Assembly (NCBI GenBank): GCA_943356485.1
Contig: CALRFD010000004.1
Span: 61,920-109,920, forward strand
DNA: 48,001 nt
Direction: 5' to 3'
Origin: Patescibacteria group bacterium
Lineage (GTDB): Bacteria; Patescibacteriota; Microgenomatia; Daviesbacterales; UBA10151
Under the pieces are notes generated by a model, which did not search any database, was not told where the DNA came from, and was given only the letters and a program-made list of their open reading frames with translations. Below are positions 33,454 through 42,637 of the stretch, one piece after another; the first letter of the stretch is position 1; the number at the start of each line of letters is the position of its first letter. Both the position numbers and the translations under genes were made by a program.

Positions 33454-34670
33454 AAAAATACTGGCAAATTATACTTTTTGCAATAATTATTAGATTGTTA
33501 CTTTCGTCTTTCACATTTCATCAGGATATTCAAACCTTTAATCTGGCCGGAAAGTTAGTAGCAGAAGGAAATATTTTAAATTTGTATGATTATTTACCTG
33601 CTTTAGCGGATAATGATCCCCTAAAGAATTTAGCAGTTTTCAACTATCCTCCCGCAATATATTTATTTCATGGAGTATTTAATTTTTTGTTTAACTTACT
33701 CAGATTTCCAGTAAATTTATTCTTATTGGATTCTGCTGCAAACTATGGAAATATATTGTTCAATATTCATCTACTTTTATTAAAATTACCCTACTTAATA
33801 TTTGATTTGTTAACAGCAGTTGTTTTGTATAAGTTATTTACAAATGAAAATCAAAAGCGACTTGCTTTATTGTTATGGTTATTTAATCCAATAAATTTGT
33901 ATGCAACATTTATGATGGGTCAATTTGATATTATTCCAACATTTTTCACTATTCTTTCTATTTATTTTATTTTAAAAAATAAACTTAACTTAGCTGCTTT
34001 TTCTTTAGGAGCAGGAATAGCTTTTAAAATATATCCGATTTTTTTAATAATACCATTGATTATTACAGGGAAAAATTTATTTGAAAAAATGAAATTATTT
34101 ATACTCGCCATACTCCCTTATTTATTTACAATTTTGCCTTATTTGTCCTCTCATAATTTTAGGTCAACAGCGCTATTTGCGAATCAAAGTTCAAAAAGCC
34201 TTTATGCTCAAATTGCTGTGTCAGGAGGGGAATCGATTATTATTTTCCCTGCCTTACTAATTTTATTTTATTTAATCATTTTGATAAGAAAAGAGCGATC
34301 CGCTAGTTGGAGAACTTATCTCATACCCTTGTTATTGTTTTTTATTTTTACTCACTTCCATCCTCAATGGTTAATTTGGGTAACTCCTTTTTTAATTTTG
34401 GAAATAGTTAATACAGGATTAAAGAATGTTATGCCGATAATAGCGATAATAATAAGTTTTATCGGATCCCTTTTTTTCTTTGACCCTTCTTTAACAATAG
34501 GCTTATTCGCTCCTCTTATACCAATGTTGCATAACTCAGCAGGTTTATGGGAACTATTAAAAATTGCCCCAGATATAAACTATTCAAGAAGCATACTACA
34601 GACTTTATTTGCAGGATCATCCCTATATTTAATCTATATTAATTTTTCAAATAAAAATACCAGTGAGTAA
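33450..34670 (+). CDS. GT-C membrane glycosyltransferase, GT87/PIG-M-like
   Basis: A 406-residue polytopic protein. Seen: the first outer loop HQDIQTFNLAGKLVAEG (24-40) with Asp26 as likely catalytic acid, NYPPAIYLFHG near 68-78, LFNPINLYATFMMGQFD near 146-162, AFKIYPIFLIIP near 191-202, and FHPQWLIWVTPFL near 303-315. This order fits GT87- or PIG-M-like transferases, which often add mannose from polyprenyl-phosphate donors. About ten hydrophobic segments. It overlaps the preceding gene by four bases and the next by eight. The sugar is not known. Confidence 0.7.
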   Translation: MKKYWQIILFAIIIRLLLSSFTFHQDIQTFNLAGKLVAEGNILNLYDYLPALADNDPLKNLAVFNYPPAIYLFHGVFNFLFNLLRFPVNLFLLDSAANYGNILFNIHLLLLKLPYLIFDLLTAVVLYKLFTNENQKRLALLLWLFNPINLYATFMMGQFDIIPTFFTILSIYFILKNKLNLAAFSLGAGIAFKIYPIFLIIPLIITGKNLFEKMKLFILAILPYLFTILPYLSSHNFRSTALFANQSSKSLYAQIAVSGGESIIIFPALLILFYLIILIRKERSASWRTYLIPLLLFFIFTHFHPQWLIWVTPFLILEIVNTGLKNVMPIIAIIISFIGSLFFFDPSLTIGLFAPLIPMLHNSAGLWELLKIAPDINYSRSILQTLFAGSSLYLIYINFSNKNTSE

Positions 34671-36174
34671 ATCTTTGAAAAATATCATAAAATTGATGGC
34701 GGTTATCCTAGCGCTGGTTATTATTGGTTGGTTTTTATTTACTTTTAGGATTACTCAAGTACCGCCGGGGATTAATGGAGATGAAGCAGACATAGGTTAT
34801 TCTGCTGCTTTAGTATCTCAAACTGGTCATGATGCACTTGGTAGACTAATGCCCTTATTTACAACAGCTTTAAAGCCAGATGACTGGAAACAACCGGTGA
34901 GTTTTTATTCTGAGGTTTTAGCATTCTATCTTTTTGGACCTTCTTTTTTTATTTTACGGGCTGTAAGCGTGGGTTTTGCGTTAGCCGGAGGTGTTTTAAT
35001 CTTCCTTTTAGTAAAAGAATTACTGGATTTTAAAATGGCGGTCATAGGTTTTCTTATTTACATAAGTATTCCAATTATTATGATTCAGTCACACTTAGCT
35101 CTTGAGAATATTGCCTCTGTTCCTTTTGTCGCCTTGTGGTTATGGATGTTGGCAAAGTATAAAAAAGACAAAAAGATTAGATTCTTATTCGTAGCGGGTA
35201 TTAGTATGGGAATCAGTTTGTATTCTTATTTTGGTTTTAGATTAATAGTGCCTGTTTTATCAGTAATGACTATTTATTTACTATGGTATTTAAGCAGCTT
35301 TAAAAATATTAAAAGCCTAAAGCCTATTTCTATATTTTGTTTGACAGTAGCGCCTTTTGTAATCATTATGGTCTTAGTTAAAAACCAGTATCCGGGAGCA
35401 ATGTTCGGATACGGAAGGCCAAGTAAGATAGTGTCTTACCAGGAATTAGCAGAACCATTTTTATCATCTTTTGACCCCACGTTCCTTTTTATAAGAGGGG
35501 ATATTACCCCTTATCATTCAACGGGGAGACATGGAATGTTTTTACTGGCAACACTTCCGCTTTTTTCATTAGGAATTTTTAAAATAATCCAAAAAAAAGA
35601 TCCTTTCTTACTTTTTGTATTAATGGTTTTTTTCTTTTCTCCCCTGCTCTATAGTTTTGTCCCGGCGCTTCATAGAGCCAGTCGACTTTTAGTCCTTATT
35701 CCTCCCTTTGTGGTTATTGCTACTGTAGGATTTAAAACTTTACTTACCATAAAAAATAAATTCTGGAAATTGACTTTATCAACAGTAATTATCTTATTAT
35801 TACTCATCAACTATAATGAATTTTTAAACGACTACTGGTATGAATATCCTAAAAGGGTAAGAAATAATTTTATGAAACCCATACATTTAGCTTTTGAAAA
35901 ATTGCAGCAAATTTCTATAAAAAATAACCTAAAGCCTCTTTATCAATCTGATTTTGTGCCCTCTGATATTGCAGCCTATAAATTTTTTGAAAAGGTGTAT
36001 TTCCCAAAGGGTTTAGAGTACTGGTCTCCAAATTCTCCTATACCGGATAAAAGCGTCCTTATAGTACACGAGAGTGTTGCCAAGGAAGAGTCAAATAAAA
36101 AATTACAGAAAATTAAGTTTGATAATTATGATTTTGCAGTCTTGGTTAATAATAGTCAAAATCTTAATAAATGA
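34663..36174 (+). CDS. GT39-family membrane glycosyltransferase (array copy 1)
   Basis: A 503-residue protein with a GTG start inside the end of the previous gene (eight-base overlap). Seen: PPGINGDEADIGYSAALVSQTGHD (34-57) with Asp40-Glu41, FLFIRGDITPYHSTGRHG near 276-293, and LHRASRLLVLIPP near 333-345, where other copies read HALR. It is the first of six consecutive paralogs. Its middle motif reads LALEN instead of R-x-x-FE. About twelve membrane segments and a soluble tail. Substrate unknown. An ATG alternative is not available near the N-terminus without losing part of the first helix. Confidence 0.8.
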   Translation: MSKSLKNIIKLMAVILALVIIGWFLFTFRITQVPPGINGDEADIGYSAALVSQTGHDALGRLMPLFTTALKPDDWKQPVSFYSEVLAFYLFGPSFFILRAVSVGFALAGGVLIFLLVKELLDFKMAVIGFLIYISIPIIMIQSHLALENIASVPFVALWLWMLAKYKKDKKIRFLFVAGISMGISLYSYFGFRLIVPVLSVMTIYLLWYLSSFKNIKSLKPISIFCLTVAPFVIIMVLVKNQYPGAMFGYGRPSKIVSYQELAEPFLSSFDPTFLFIRGDITPYHSTGRHGMFLLATLPLFSLGIFKIIQKKDPFLLFVLMVFFFSPLLYSFVPALHRASRLLVLIPPFVVIATVGFKTLLTIKNKFWKLTLSTVIILLLLINYNEFLNDYWYEYPKRVRNNFMKPIHLAFEKLQQISIKNNLKPLYQSDFVPSDIAAYKFFEKVYFPKGLEYWSPNSPIPDKSVLIVHESVAKEESNKKLQKIKFDNYDFAVLVNNSQNLNK

Positions 36175-37760
36175 AAATAAATGAAGAACTGATTATTATT
36201 TTTGTAATAGTTTTAGCCTTCTTTGTAAGATTATTACCTATCAATTTTCCGATATTTAGTGCGGATGATGCAAGAATTGCTGCCAGGGGAGGGATGTTGG
36301 CGAGAAATGGTGAGGATGAGTTGGGAAGGAGATTCCCTTTAATCTTTAACTCAGCGGAGGATTATCAGCTGCCAGCGACCTCTTACTTAACTGCTTTAGG
36401 GATTCTAATATTTGGGAAAAATGACTTGGGAGCCAGGATCCCTTTTATAATATTAGGCACTTTACTGGTTTTTCTTTCATATAAAATAGCCAAGTTATTT
36501 GTTAAAGATAAGGTAATTTGTTTTTATACATTAATTATTACTGCATTTTCCCCTGGCCTAATATATTTTTCAAAGTTTCCAAACGAATTTATAATTTCTG
36601 CATGTTTATTATTACTTTTAATTAATTTTCTTATGGTCAAAAAGCTAAATATAATAGTTACTTCTTTAATTATTTTTTTTATGTTTCTCAGTACAAAAAT
36701 ACTTTGGTTTACAACTTTTCCTTTGATCCTTCTATTTCTATTTATTAATACTGTTTTATCGAAGAGAGATAAAATTTATTTAATTCTTTTTACTTTAACA
36801 CTTAATATTTTGTTCGTCTTAAGCTTTATTAACATACCGCAGGGATCGAGGAGTCTGTTAGAAAATAATCTGTCCAGTTTTAACGATCTGACTATAAAAA
36901 ATGGTATAGAAAGACTTCGCAGCCAAGTTTTATCAGCCTGGCCTACGATTTTAGATAAAATTTTATTTAACAAGATATATGTTCTGATAGCAGGTTTTTC
37001 TAATTGGCTGCAGCACTTTCAATTTAGCACTTTATTTGCTCAATTAGATAAAAACGGAGAATTTGGTTTTCTTGGTGTTGGCGCCTTTCCTAAAATTACT
37101 GTAGTGCCTTTTATTCTTGGAATATTTTATTTGATTAGACAAAAAGAGGACAAAATAAGATACCTGCTTATTTTAACAATAATTTTAACCTCTCCTTTAT
37201 TTTTCCTGTTTCCCAAACTTAGAGTTGAGCATTTAGTTGTTGTTATGCCTATATTGGCTATTATTATTTCTTTGGGATTTATAAATTTAAACCTAAAAAT
37301 AACAGGATTAATTTTATTCTTTGCTATCTTTGAAGCAACAGTTAATCTTTTTTTTATTAAATCAAATATCAAAAGTAGCGAAGCTTTTCGTCCTTTCTGG
37401 ATTAATCAGCTAATTACGGATGGATATGAATTATCTTTAACTAATAATGTTGCTTTTTCTGATAACTTAACAGAAGATTTAATCCCCCATATTCAGTGGT
37501 TGACTCCGGTCAATATAAAGCCTATGTCCTTGGACTTAACATATCCGTATAAGTTTCATCAAACAGAGCTAACACATATAAAAATGGTGGGAGAAAGTAA
37601 TAATTTTTATTTTTGTGATGACCAAATATATTCCTTTATTTTTTCCACAAAAAGAGAATTAGAGAAATTGGGGGAAAAAGCTGTAACTATAAGATTATAC
37701 AAAAATGATTTGGGAAAAGAGGTTGCTACTCTGAGTAAAATAAATGTATGCATAAATTAA
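36171..37760 (+). CDS. GT39-like membrane protein with altered catalytic loop (array copy 2)
   Basis: A 529-residue protein and the most divergent copy of the array. The loop that carries Asp-Glu in all the others reads FSADDARIAARGGMLARNGEDELG (29-52): Asp32-Asp33, so the Glu is replaced by Asp. The GD/RH motif is absent (FLGVGAFPKI near 301), and the HALR motif is reduced to RVEHLVVVMP. The general layout, with the KLP-like segment YQLPATSY (63-70), membrane helices and a tail, is preserved. It may have low or changed activity. It overlaps the upstream gene by four bases (ATGA) and the downstream gene by thirteen. Confidence 0.72.
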   Translation: MKINEELIIIFVIVLAFFVRLLPINFPIFSADDARIAARGGMLARNGEDELGRRFPLIFNSAEDYQLPATSYLTALGILIFGKNDLGARIPFIILGTLLVFLSYKIAKLFVKDKVICFYTLIITAFSPGLIYFSKFPNEFIISACLLLLLINFLMVKKLNIIVTSLIIFFMFLSTKILWFTTFPLILLFLFINTVLSKRDKIYLILFTLTLNILFVLSFINIPQGSRSLLENNLSSFNDLTIKNGIERLRSQVLSAWPTILDKILFNKIYVLIAGFSNWLQHFQFSTLFAQLDKNGEFGFLGVGAFPKITVVPFILGIFYLIRQKEDKIRYLLILTIILTSPLFFLFPKLRVEHLVVVMPILAIIISLGFINLNLKITGLILFFAIFEATVNLFFIKSNIKSSEAFRPFWINQLITDGYELSLTNNVAFSDNLTEDLIPHIQWLTPVNIKPMSLDLTYPYKFHQTELTHIKMVGESNNFYFCDDQIYSFIFSTKRELEKLGEKAVTIRLYKNDLGKEVATLSKINVCIN

Positions 37761-39376
37761 ACTGGAAGTATATTTTAGTTTTTATGATAATACTATGTGG
37801 AGGTTTCTTAAGATTTTTTAAGTTATCCCAGTATCCTATACAGCTTAATCACGATGAGGTAAGCCAGTTGTATGATGTTGAGTCAATTGTGCAAACAGGT
37901 AAGGATATTTATGGAAATTTTTTACCTTTAGCTTTTCCCTCAACAGGAGACTATAAAATCGGTCACTATATCTATATAAGCACTATTCCGTATTTATTGT
38001 TTGGAAATAAAGAATTTATCATAAGAATTCCTGCTGCCTTTTTTGGTACACTAACAATCTTAGCTGTGTTCCTTTTTGTAAAAGTGCTGACTAAAAATTG
38101 GATTATAGCGATACTCTCGGCGTTTCTAGTATCGATTAATCCTTCTGAAATATTTTATTCAAGAAAAAGCTTTGAAAATGTTATTGGTGTTTGTTTGGAC
38201 TTCTTCGGTCTTTTTTGTCTGATGAATAATTTTCTAAACAATAAAGGTAAAATTTGGGGATTTTTTGGCATTTTTCTCTTGAGCTTAGCAATGTATATTT
38301 ATACAACGCATACTATAATAGTACCTTTAATATTAATCTTATTTGCATATAGTTTTAGAAAACAAATATATCCTCAAAAGAAACATGCTTTATTTTTATT
38401 TTTTACATGGATTATCTTCACAGTCCCCCTAGTAGTTATAACCTTAATAAATTCTGGTTTAAGATTTAGGGCAACATCTGTTTTTATTTCTCAGGATACT
38501 AACTTAGGACGGTTAATAAGTTTGAACGGGAATACAATTAAATCATATTTAGACTTTGTCTTTTTGAAATTTTTAAATCAAACAAATCCAGTTTATCTAT
38601 TTGCTAATGGTCTTGATCTAACAAATCAATCTATAATAGGAATTGGGCCTTTGCTTTTTGCACAATTTCCGCTAGTAATTCTAGGCATAATATTTATTAT
38701 CAAAAATAAGCCATTTTTCTATCAAGGAATTTTTATATTAGGTTTAATAATTATTTCATTTATCCCAAGTGCAATTACATTTGAGGATTATAGTCCACAT
38801 AGGGCAATGTTTGCTTTTACAAACCTAAGTATTCTCTCAGGTTTCGGATTGTATTATTTATTTTTATATCTTAAAAAAAATACAAATGTGAAAATAAGAT
38901 GGGTTGGTCTCTTTATGATATTTTTTGTTTTATTCTTAAACTTTGTATATTTTCTTAGAATATACATTGGAAGCTATCCGTTTGAGAAATCTGAAAAAAT
39001 AGAGTATCCAATGAAGGAGATTTCTTTATATACCTGGTCGCAGTATAATAATTTCAATTCAATTATACTAGATCCTAAATTTGGGAAAATAGAACCTATA
39101 ATTGGCGTAGGCATTCATTACTATTTAGCATATTATGGAAATATATCTCCAGCTATTTTTCAAAAGCAATACAAAGTGGGTAATAAACAAAGAGAGCTCT
39201 TATTTGATAAATTTTCAATAAGGAAGGTTTACTGGCCTGAAGATAAAAACTTAAAAAATACTTTAATTATAGTTAGTCCCTGGAGTGTTCCTTTAGCGGA
39301 TGTAGATGAAAATTTGATTATTAAAAGATTTTATTTTTATGATGGGACACTAGCCTTCTATGCAATTAAGTTATAA
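37748..39376 (+). CDS. GT39-family membrane glycosyltransferase (array copy 3)
   Basis: A 542-residue protein. Seen: QLNHDEVSQLYDVESIVQTGKDIYG (32-56) with Asp36-Glu37, GDYKIGHYIYIS (69-80), YSRKSFENVIGV near 138-149, and YSPHRAMFAF near 347-356 as the counterpart of the HALR motif. The GD motif is replaced by FANGLDLTNQS. The first ATG lies inside the end of the previous gene (thirteen-base overlap). About twelve membrane segments plus a soluble tail. Substrate unknown. Confidence 0.8.
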   Translation: MHKLNWKYILVFMIILCGGFLRFFKLSQYPIQLNHDEVSQLYDVESIVQTGKDIYGNFLPLAFPSTGDYKIGHYIYISTIPYLLFGNKEFIIRIPAAFFGTLTILAVFLFVKVLTKNWIIAILSAFLVSINPSEIFYSRKSFENVIGVCLDFFGLFCLMNNFLNNKGKIWGFFGIFLLSLAMYIYTTHTIIVPLILILFAYSFRKQIYPQKKHALFLFFTWIIFTVPLVVITLINSGLRFRATSVFISQDTNLGRLISLNGNTIKSYLDFVFLKFLNQTNPVYLFANGLDLTNQSIIGIGPLLFAQFPLVILGIIFIIKNKPFFYQGIFILGLIIISFIPSAITFEDYSPHRAMFAFTNLSILSGFGLYYLFLYLKKNTNVKIRWVGLFMIFFVLFLNFVYFLRIYIGSYPFEKSEKIEYPMKEISLYTWSQYNNFNSIILDPKFGKIEPIIGVGIHYYLAYYGNISPAIFQKQYKVGNKQRELLFDKFSIRKVYWPEDKNLKNTLIIVSPWSVPLADVDENLIIKRFYFYDGTLAFYAIKL

Positions 39377-39377
39377 T
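39372..39377 (+). promoter_or_regulatory. Internal -10 element before array copy 4
   Basis: Perfect TATAAT overlapping the stop of the preceding gene. The predicted start is 39384, one base before the ATG at 39385. There is no clear -35. Confidence 0.4.
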
Positions 39378-39384
39378 TTAATCT

Positions 39385-41058
39385 ATGAAGAAATATAGTT
39401 TTTGGGCAATTTTGTTAATAGTTGTTTTATCCTTTGTATTGAGGTTCTATAAAGTTACTGAGGATCCGCCTTCACTCAATTGGGATGAAACATCAATTGG
39501 ATTTAATGCATACTCTATTTTAAAAACAGGAAAAGATGAGTGGAATAAGCCTTTTCCGATACATTTCAAGGCATATGGTGAGTATAAATTACCCTTACAG
39601 ATATATTTAAGCATTCCGGGTATCTACGTCTTTGGGCTAAATGAGCTTGGGGTTAGGATAACGCCTGTTGTATATGGAACTTTAACCGTTCTTTTACTCT
39701 TCTTTTTAGCAAAGGAATTATTTGACAGTGAAGTAGCCGCTATGGTTTCGGCTTTTTTGTTGGGAGTTTCACCCTGGCATATTCATTTGACTAGAGCTTC
39801 GTTTGAATCATCATTGGCTACTTTTTGGATAGTTTTAGGAATGTGGTTTTTGGTAAAAGGTTTTAAAAAAGAGAAATGGTTTGTTTTCTCCATGATACCT
39901 TTTGCTCTTTCAATGTTTACTTACAATTCTGCAAGAATTTTTGCACCTATGTTTCTATTTACTACGCTCATTATTTATAGAAAAAAACTTATTGAATCGA
40001 AAAAAATAATTCTGATTTCATTAATAGTTTTTACAATTTTGCTTATTCCTCTTGCCCCCTTCTTACTAAGCGGAGAAAGAAGTGCAAGATATAAATTAGT
40101 TAGTATCACAGATGATCCAGGACTCATACCCAGGATTAATGAAAATAGGGGGAACTCACATTTACCACAACCCCTTCCCCATCTGGTTCATAATAAAGTT
40201 ACCTATGTTGCATTTTACTTTGTAAGAAATTACCTGGCCCATTTCACACCAGAGTTTCTATTCATCTCCGGCGCACCCCATAAGCAGCATCACCTACAGA
40301 ATATGGGAGAACTATATTTATTACAGGCTCCTTTTTTGCTGGCTGGGCTTTTTGCATTATTCTATTTAAGAAACAGATTCAAAGGCTTACTATTTGCATG
40401 GCTTTTATTAGCTTTTGTCCCGGTTGCAGTAACCCAGGACAGTATCCCCCACGCCCTAAGAACTTTAATAGCAGCTCCTTTTTATCAACTGGTTTGTGGT
40501 TTGGGATTCGTTTTTATTTCAAGGTGGTTTAGAGGTAAAGCTTTTATAAAGGTTTTATCTAGTTTTACTCTCTTTAGCATGATTATAATCAGCATTACTT
40601 ACTATCTTTATAACTATTATGTAATATACCCGATTGCTTACTCTAGAGATTGGCAATACGGATATAAGCAGGTAGTTAACTACATTGCTCTACACAAAGC
40701 AGAATATGATGAAATAGTATTTACCAGGCATTATGGAGAGCCACATATGTTTACCCTCTTTTACCTTAATTATGATCCTGCAAGATACCAGAATGATCCA
40801 AGTTTAGTAAGATTTGAAACGAATAATTGGGTGTGGGTACTAAGGTTTGATAAATTTTACTTCCCTGATTTAGGAGATAAAGGAACACAGTTTGTTGATA
40901 TAGTTAAAGCCAGTCCGAGTAAAAAGCTATTGTTTATTGGAAGAAAAGGAGATCTGCCTCAGGATTTACCAAGACTTTTAAGTATAAATTTTCTTAACGG
41001 AGAAAATGCTTTTGATATCGTTGCTGTCAATAATTCTTTATCAAAACAAAAGCCTTAA
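39385..41058 (+). CDS. GT39-family membrane glycosyltransferase (array copy 4)
   Basis: A 557-residue protein showing the full set of subfamily motifs: PPSLNWDETSIGFNAYSILKTGKDEW (28-53) with Asp34-Glu35, AYGEYKLPLQIYLS (63-76), TRASFESSLATF near 136-147, FLFISGAPHKQHHLQNMGELYL near 292-313, IPHALRTLIAAP near 353-364, and SRDWQYGYKQVV near 416-427 in the soluble tail region. It is closest to the next two copies, which share the DWQYG block. About eleven or twelve membrane segments. It has a perfect -10 of its own and sits eight bases after the previous stop. Polyprenyl-phosphate sugar is the expected donor; the acceptor is unknown. Confidence 0.85.
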   Translation: MKKYSFWAILLIVVLSFVLRFYKVTEDPPSLNWDETSIGFNAYSILKTGKDEWNKPFPIHFKAYGEYKLPLQIYLSIPGIYVFGLNELGVRITPVVYGTLTVLLLFFLAKELFDSEVAAMVSAFLLGVSPWHIHLTRASFESSLATFWIVLGMWFLVKGFKKEKWFVFSMIPFALSMFTYNSARIFAPMFLFTTLIIYRKKLIESKKIILISLIVFTILLIPLAPFLLSGERSARYKLVSITDDPGLIPRINENRGNSHLPQPLPHLVHNKVTYVAFYFVRNYLAHFTPEFLFISGAPHKQHHLQNMGELYLLQAPFLLAGLFALFYLRNRFKGLLFAWLLLAFVPVAVTQDSIPHALRTLIAAPFYQLVCGLGFVFISRWFRGKAFIKVLSSFTLFSMIIISITYYLYNYYVIYPIAYSRDWQYGYKQVVNYIALHKAEYDEIVFTRHYGEPHMFTLFYLNYDPARYQNDPSLVRFETNNWVWVLRFDKFYFPDLGDKGTQFVDIVKASPSKKLLFIGRKGDLPQDLPRLLSINFLNGENAFDIVAVNNSLSKQKP

Positions 41059-41076
41059 TTTAGCCTCTGAACGTGC

Positions 41077-41082
41077 TATTAT
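41077..41082 (+). promoter_or_regulatory. Internal -10 element before array copy 5
   Basis: TATTAT with predicted start 41089, one base before the ATG at 41090. A weak TTAATT (41055-41060) with a 16-base spacer could be the -35. It supports 41090 as the real start. Confidence 0.45.
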
Positions 41083-41089
41083 TAAGTTT

Positions 41090-42637
41090 ATGTATGCATC
41101 TAAACTGAGAGCATGGTACCTCCTTGTTTTAGTATGTTTGTTTTTTCTAATTACAAGAATTTACAAAATATCCGAAATTCCTGGCTCTGTTTATTGGGAT
41201 GAAGCGTCTATCGGCTATAATGCTTATTCAGTTGCTTTGACAGGTAAGGATGAATGGGGGGAGGCGATACCTAAGTTCTTTAAAGCTTTTGGTGAAACCA
41301 AGTTGCCGATCTACATTTATACCGTAGCTTTAACCACAAAGTTTTTTGGTCTTAACGAATTTTCCCTTAGATTACCTGCTGTTTTATTTTCTCTTGGAAC
41401 TATCATTTTGGTATTCTTTCTTTCAAAATCATTATTTGAAAATACTTTAGTTGGATTATTCAGCAGTTTTCTACTGACTATTTCGCCATGGTTTTTTATT
41501 TTTAGCCGTACAGGATATGAAGCAACAGCAGGGTTGTTTTTCTTTATAATGGGAATTTTTCTTTGGTTAGAATATCGAAGAAATAAAATTTTCTTAATTA
41601 TTTCCAGTCTGTCTTTTATCCTTAGTATTTATAGCTATAACGCATTTATTATCTTGTCTCTATTAGTCCTGCCAATTCTTTTCATTTGGTTAATTAGATC
41701 CAATGTATTAAAAAAGACATCTTTACTACTTATTGTCCCGATTATTTTAATAACAGTTGGTTACTTGCCAATGATTGTTTCATTAAGTCATGGGAGTTCC
41801 AGGCTGGAGGTAGTAGGAATATTTAATAACTCAAAGCCCCAGATTTTAAAAGAGTTATTAATAAATTATACCAAGCATTTCAATCCAGGGTTTCTTTTTT
41901 TAAGTGGCGATGTAAATTTAAGAAGCCAGCAAAAAGGTTTTGGACAAATATACATAATAGAAGTTCCGTTTTTGATAATTGGAATAATTGCTTCCTTAAG
42001 AAAAAAAAGATTTAATTACCTCTTTCCAGTTTATGTTCTGTTTATCTCAACTATCCCTGCGGCAATTACAAAAGAATCTCCGCATGCGTTAAGATCGATA
42101 TTGGCAGCTCCTTTTATTAGTCTGATTTCAGCTTTTGGAATATCTTTAGTCTGCCTTAAAATTAAGAAAGGTTTCAGAAACTTTTTTTACCCAGCTCTTG
42201 CAACAGTATTTTTGATTTTCTTTGCGAACTACGATTATGCTTTTTTGAGAAACTATAATAAGGATTCTTATAATGATTGGCAGTATGGTTATAAAAAAAT
42301 TTTTCTTGATTATTCAAAAGAATTTAAAAAATATAATCATATAATTGTGTCTGATAGGTATAATCAACCTTATATTTTTGCTCTTTTCTATCTTAAATAT
42401 GATCCAAATAATTTTAGAGATGAGGTTTTTTACAATAAATCTATCCGCAAGGCCACTTCGCTGGTAAGTAATTTTAGCAACTTTATTTTTACAGACGTAA
42501 ATTTTTATGATTTACCAAAAGGAAAGAATTTAATCTTTACAACGCCTTCCGATAGAATGGATGAAATTAAACCGAAAGATGTAATTTTAAATCCGGATAA
42601 GACTATTTCGATATATATATATGAGTATGAAAAGTAA
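41090..42637 (+). CDS. GT39-family membrane glycosyltransferase (array copy 5)
   Basis: A 515-residue protein when read from the ATG at 41090. The frame is open from an ATG at 41006, but that start would overlap the previous gene by 53 bases and add 28 residues with no counterpart in the other copies; a good -10 stands seven bases before 41090. Seen: PGSVYWDEASIGYNAYSVALTGKDEWG (31-57) with Asp37-Glu38, AFGETKLPIYIY, SRTGYEATAGLF, FLFLSGDVNLRSQQKGFGQIYI, SPHALRSILAAP and NDWQYGYKKI. All subfamily motifs are intact. About eleven or twelve membrane segments plus a soluble tail. It overlaps the next gene by seventeen bases. Confidence 0.84.
   Translation: MYASKLRAWYLLVLVCLFFLITRIYKISEIPGSVYWDEASIGYNAYSVALTGKDEWGEAIPKFFKAFGETKLPIYIYTVALTTKFFGLNEFSLRLPAVLFSLGTIILVFFLSKSLFENTLVGLFSSFLLTISPWFFIFSRTGYEATAGLFFFIMGIFLWLEYRRNKIFLIISSLSFILSIYSYNAFIILSLLVLPILFIWLIRSNVLKKTSLLLIVPIILITVGYLPMIVSLSHGSSRLEVVGIFNNSKPQILKELLINYTKHFNPGFLFLSGDVNLRSQQKGFGQIYIIEVPFLIIGIIASLRKKRFNYLFPVYVLFISTIPAAITKESPHALRSILAAPFISLISAFGISLVCLKIKKGFRNFFYPALATVFLIFFANYDYAFLRNYNKDSYNDWQYGYKKIFLDYSKEFKKYNHIIVSDRYNQPYIFALFYLKYDPNNFRDEVFYNKSIRKATSLVSNFSNFIFTDVNFYDLPKGKNLIFTTPSDRMDEIKPKDVILNPDKTISIYIYEYEK

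Noticed and set aside
42611..42622. Short TA repeat as a phase-variation tract
   Set aside because: Only about six units, and it encodes the natural end of the preceding protein. Too short to call a variable repeat.
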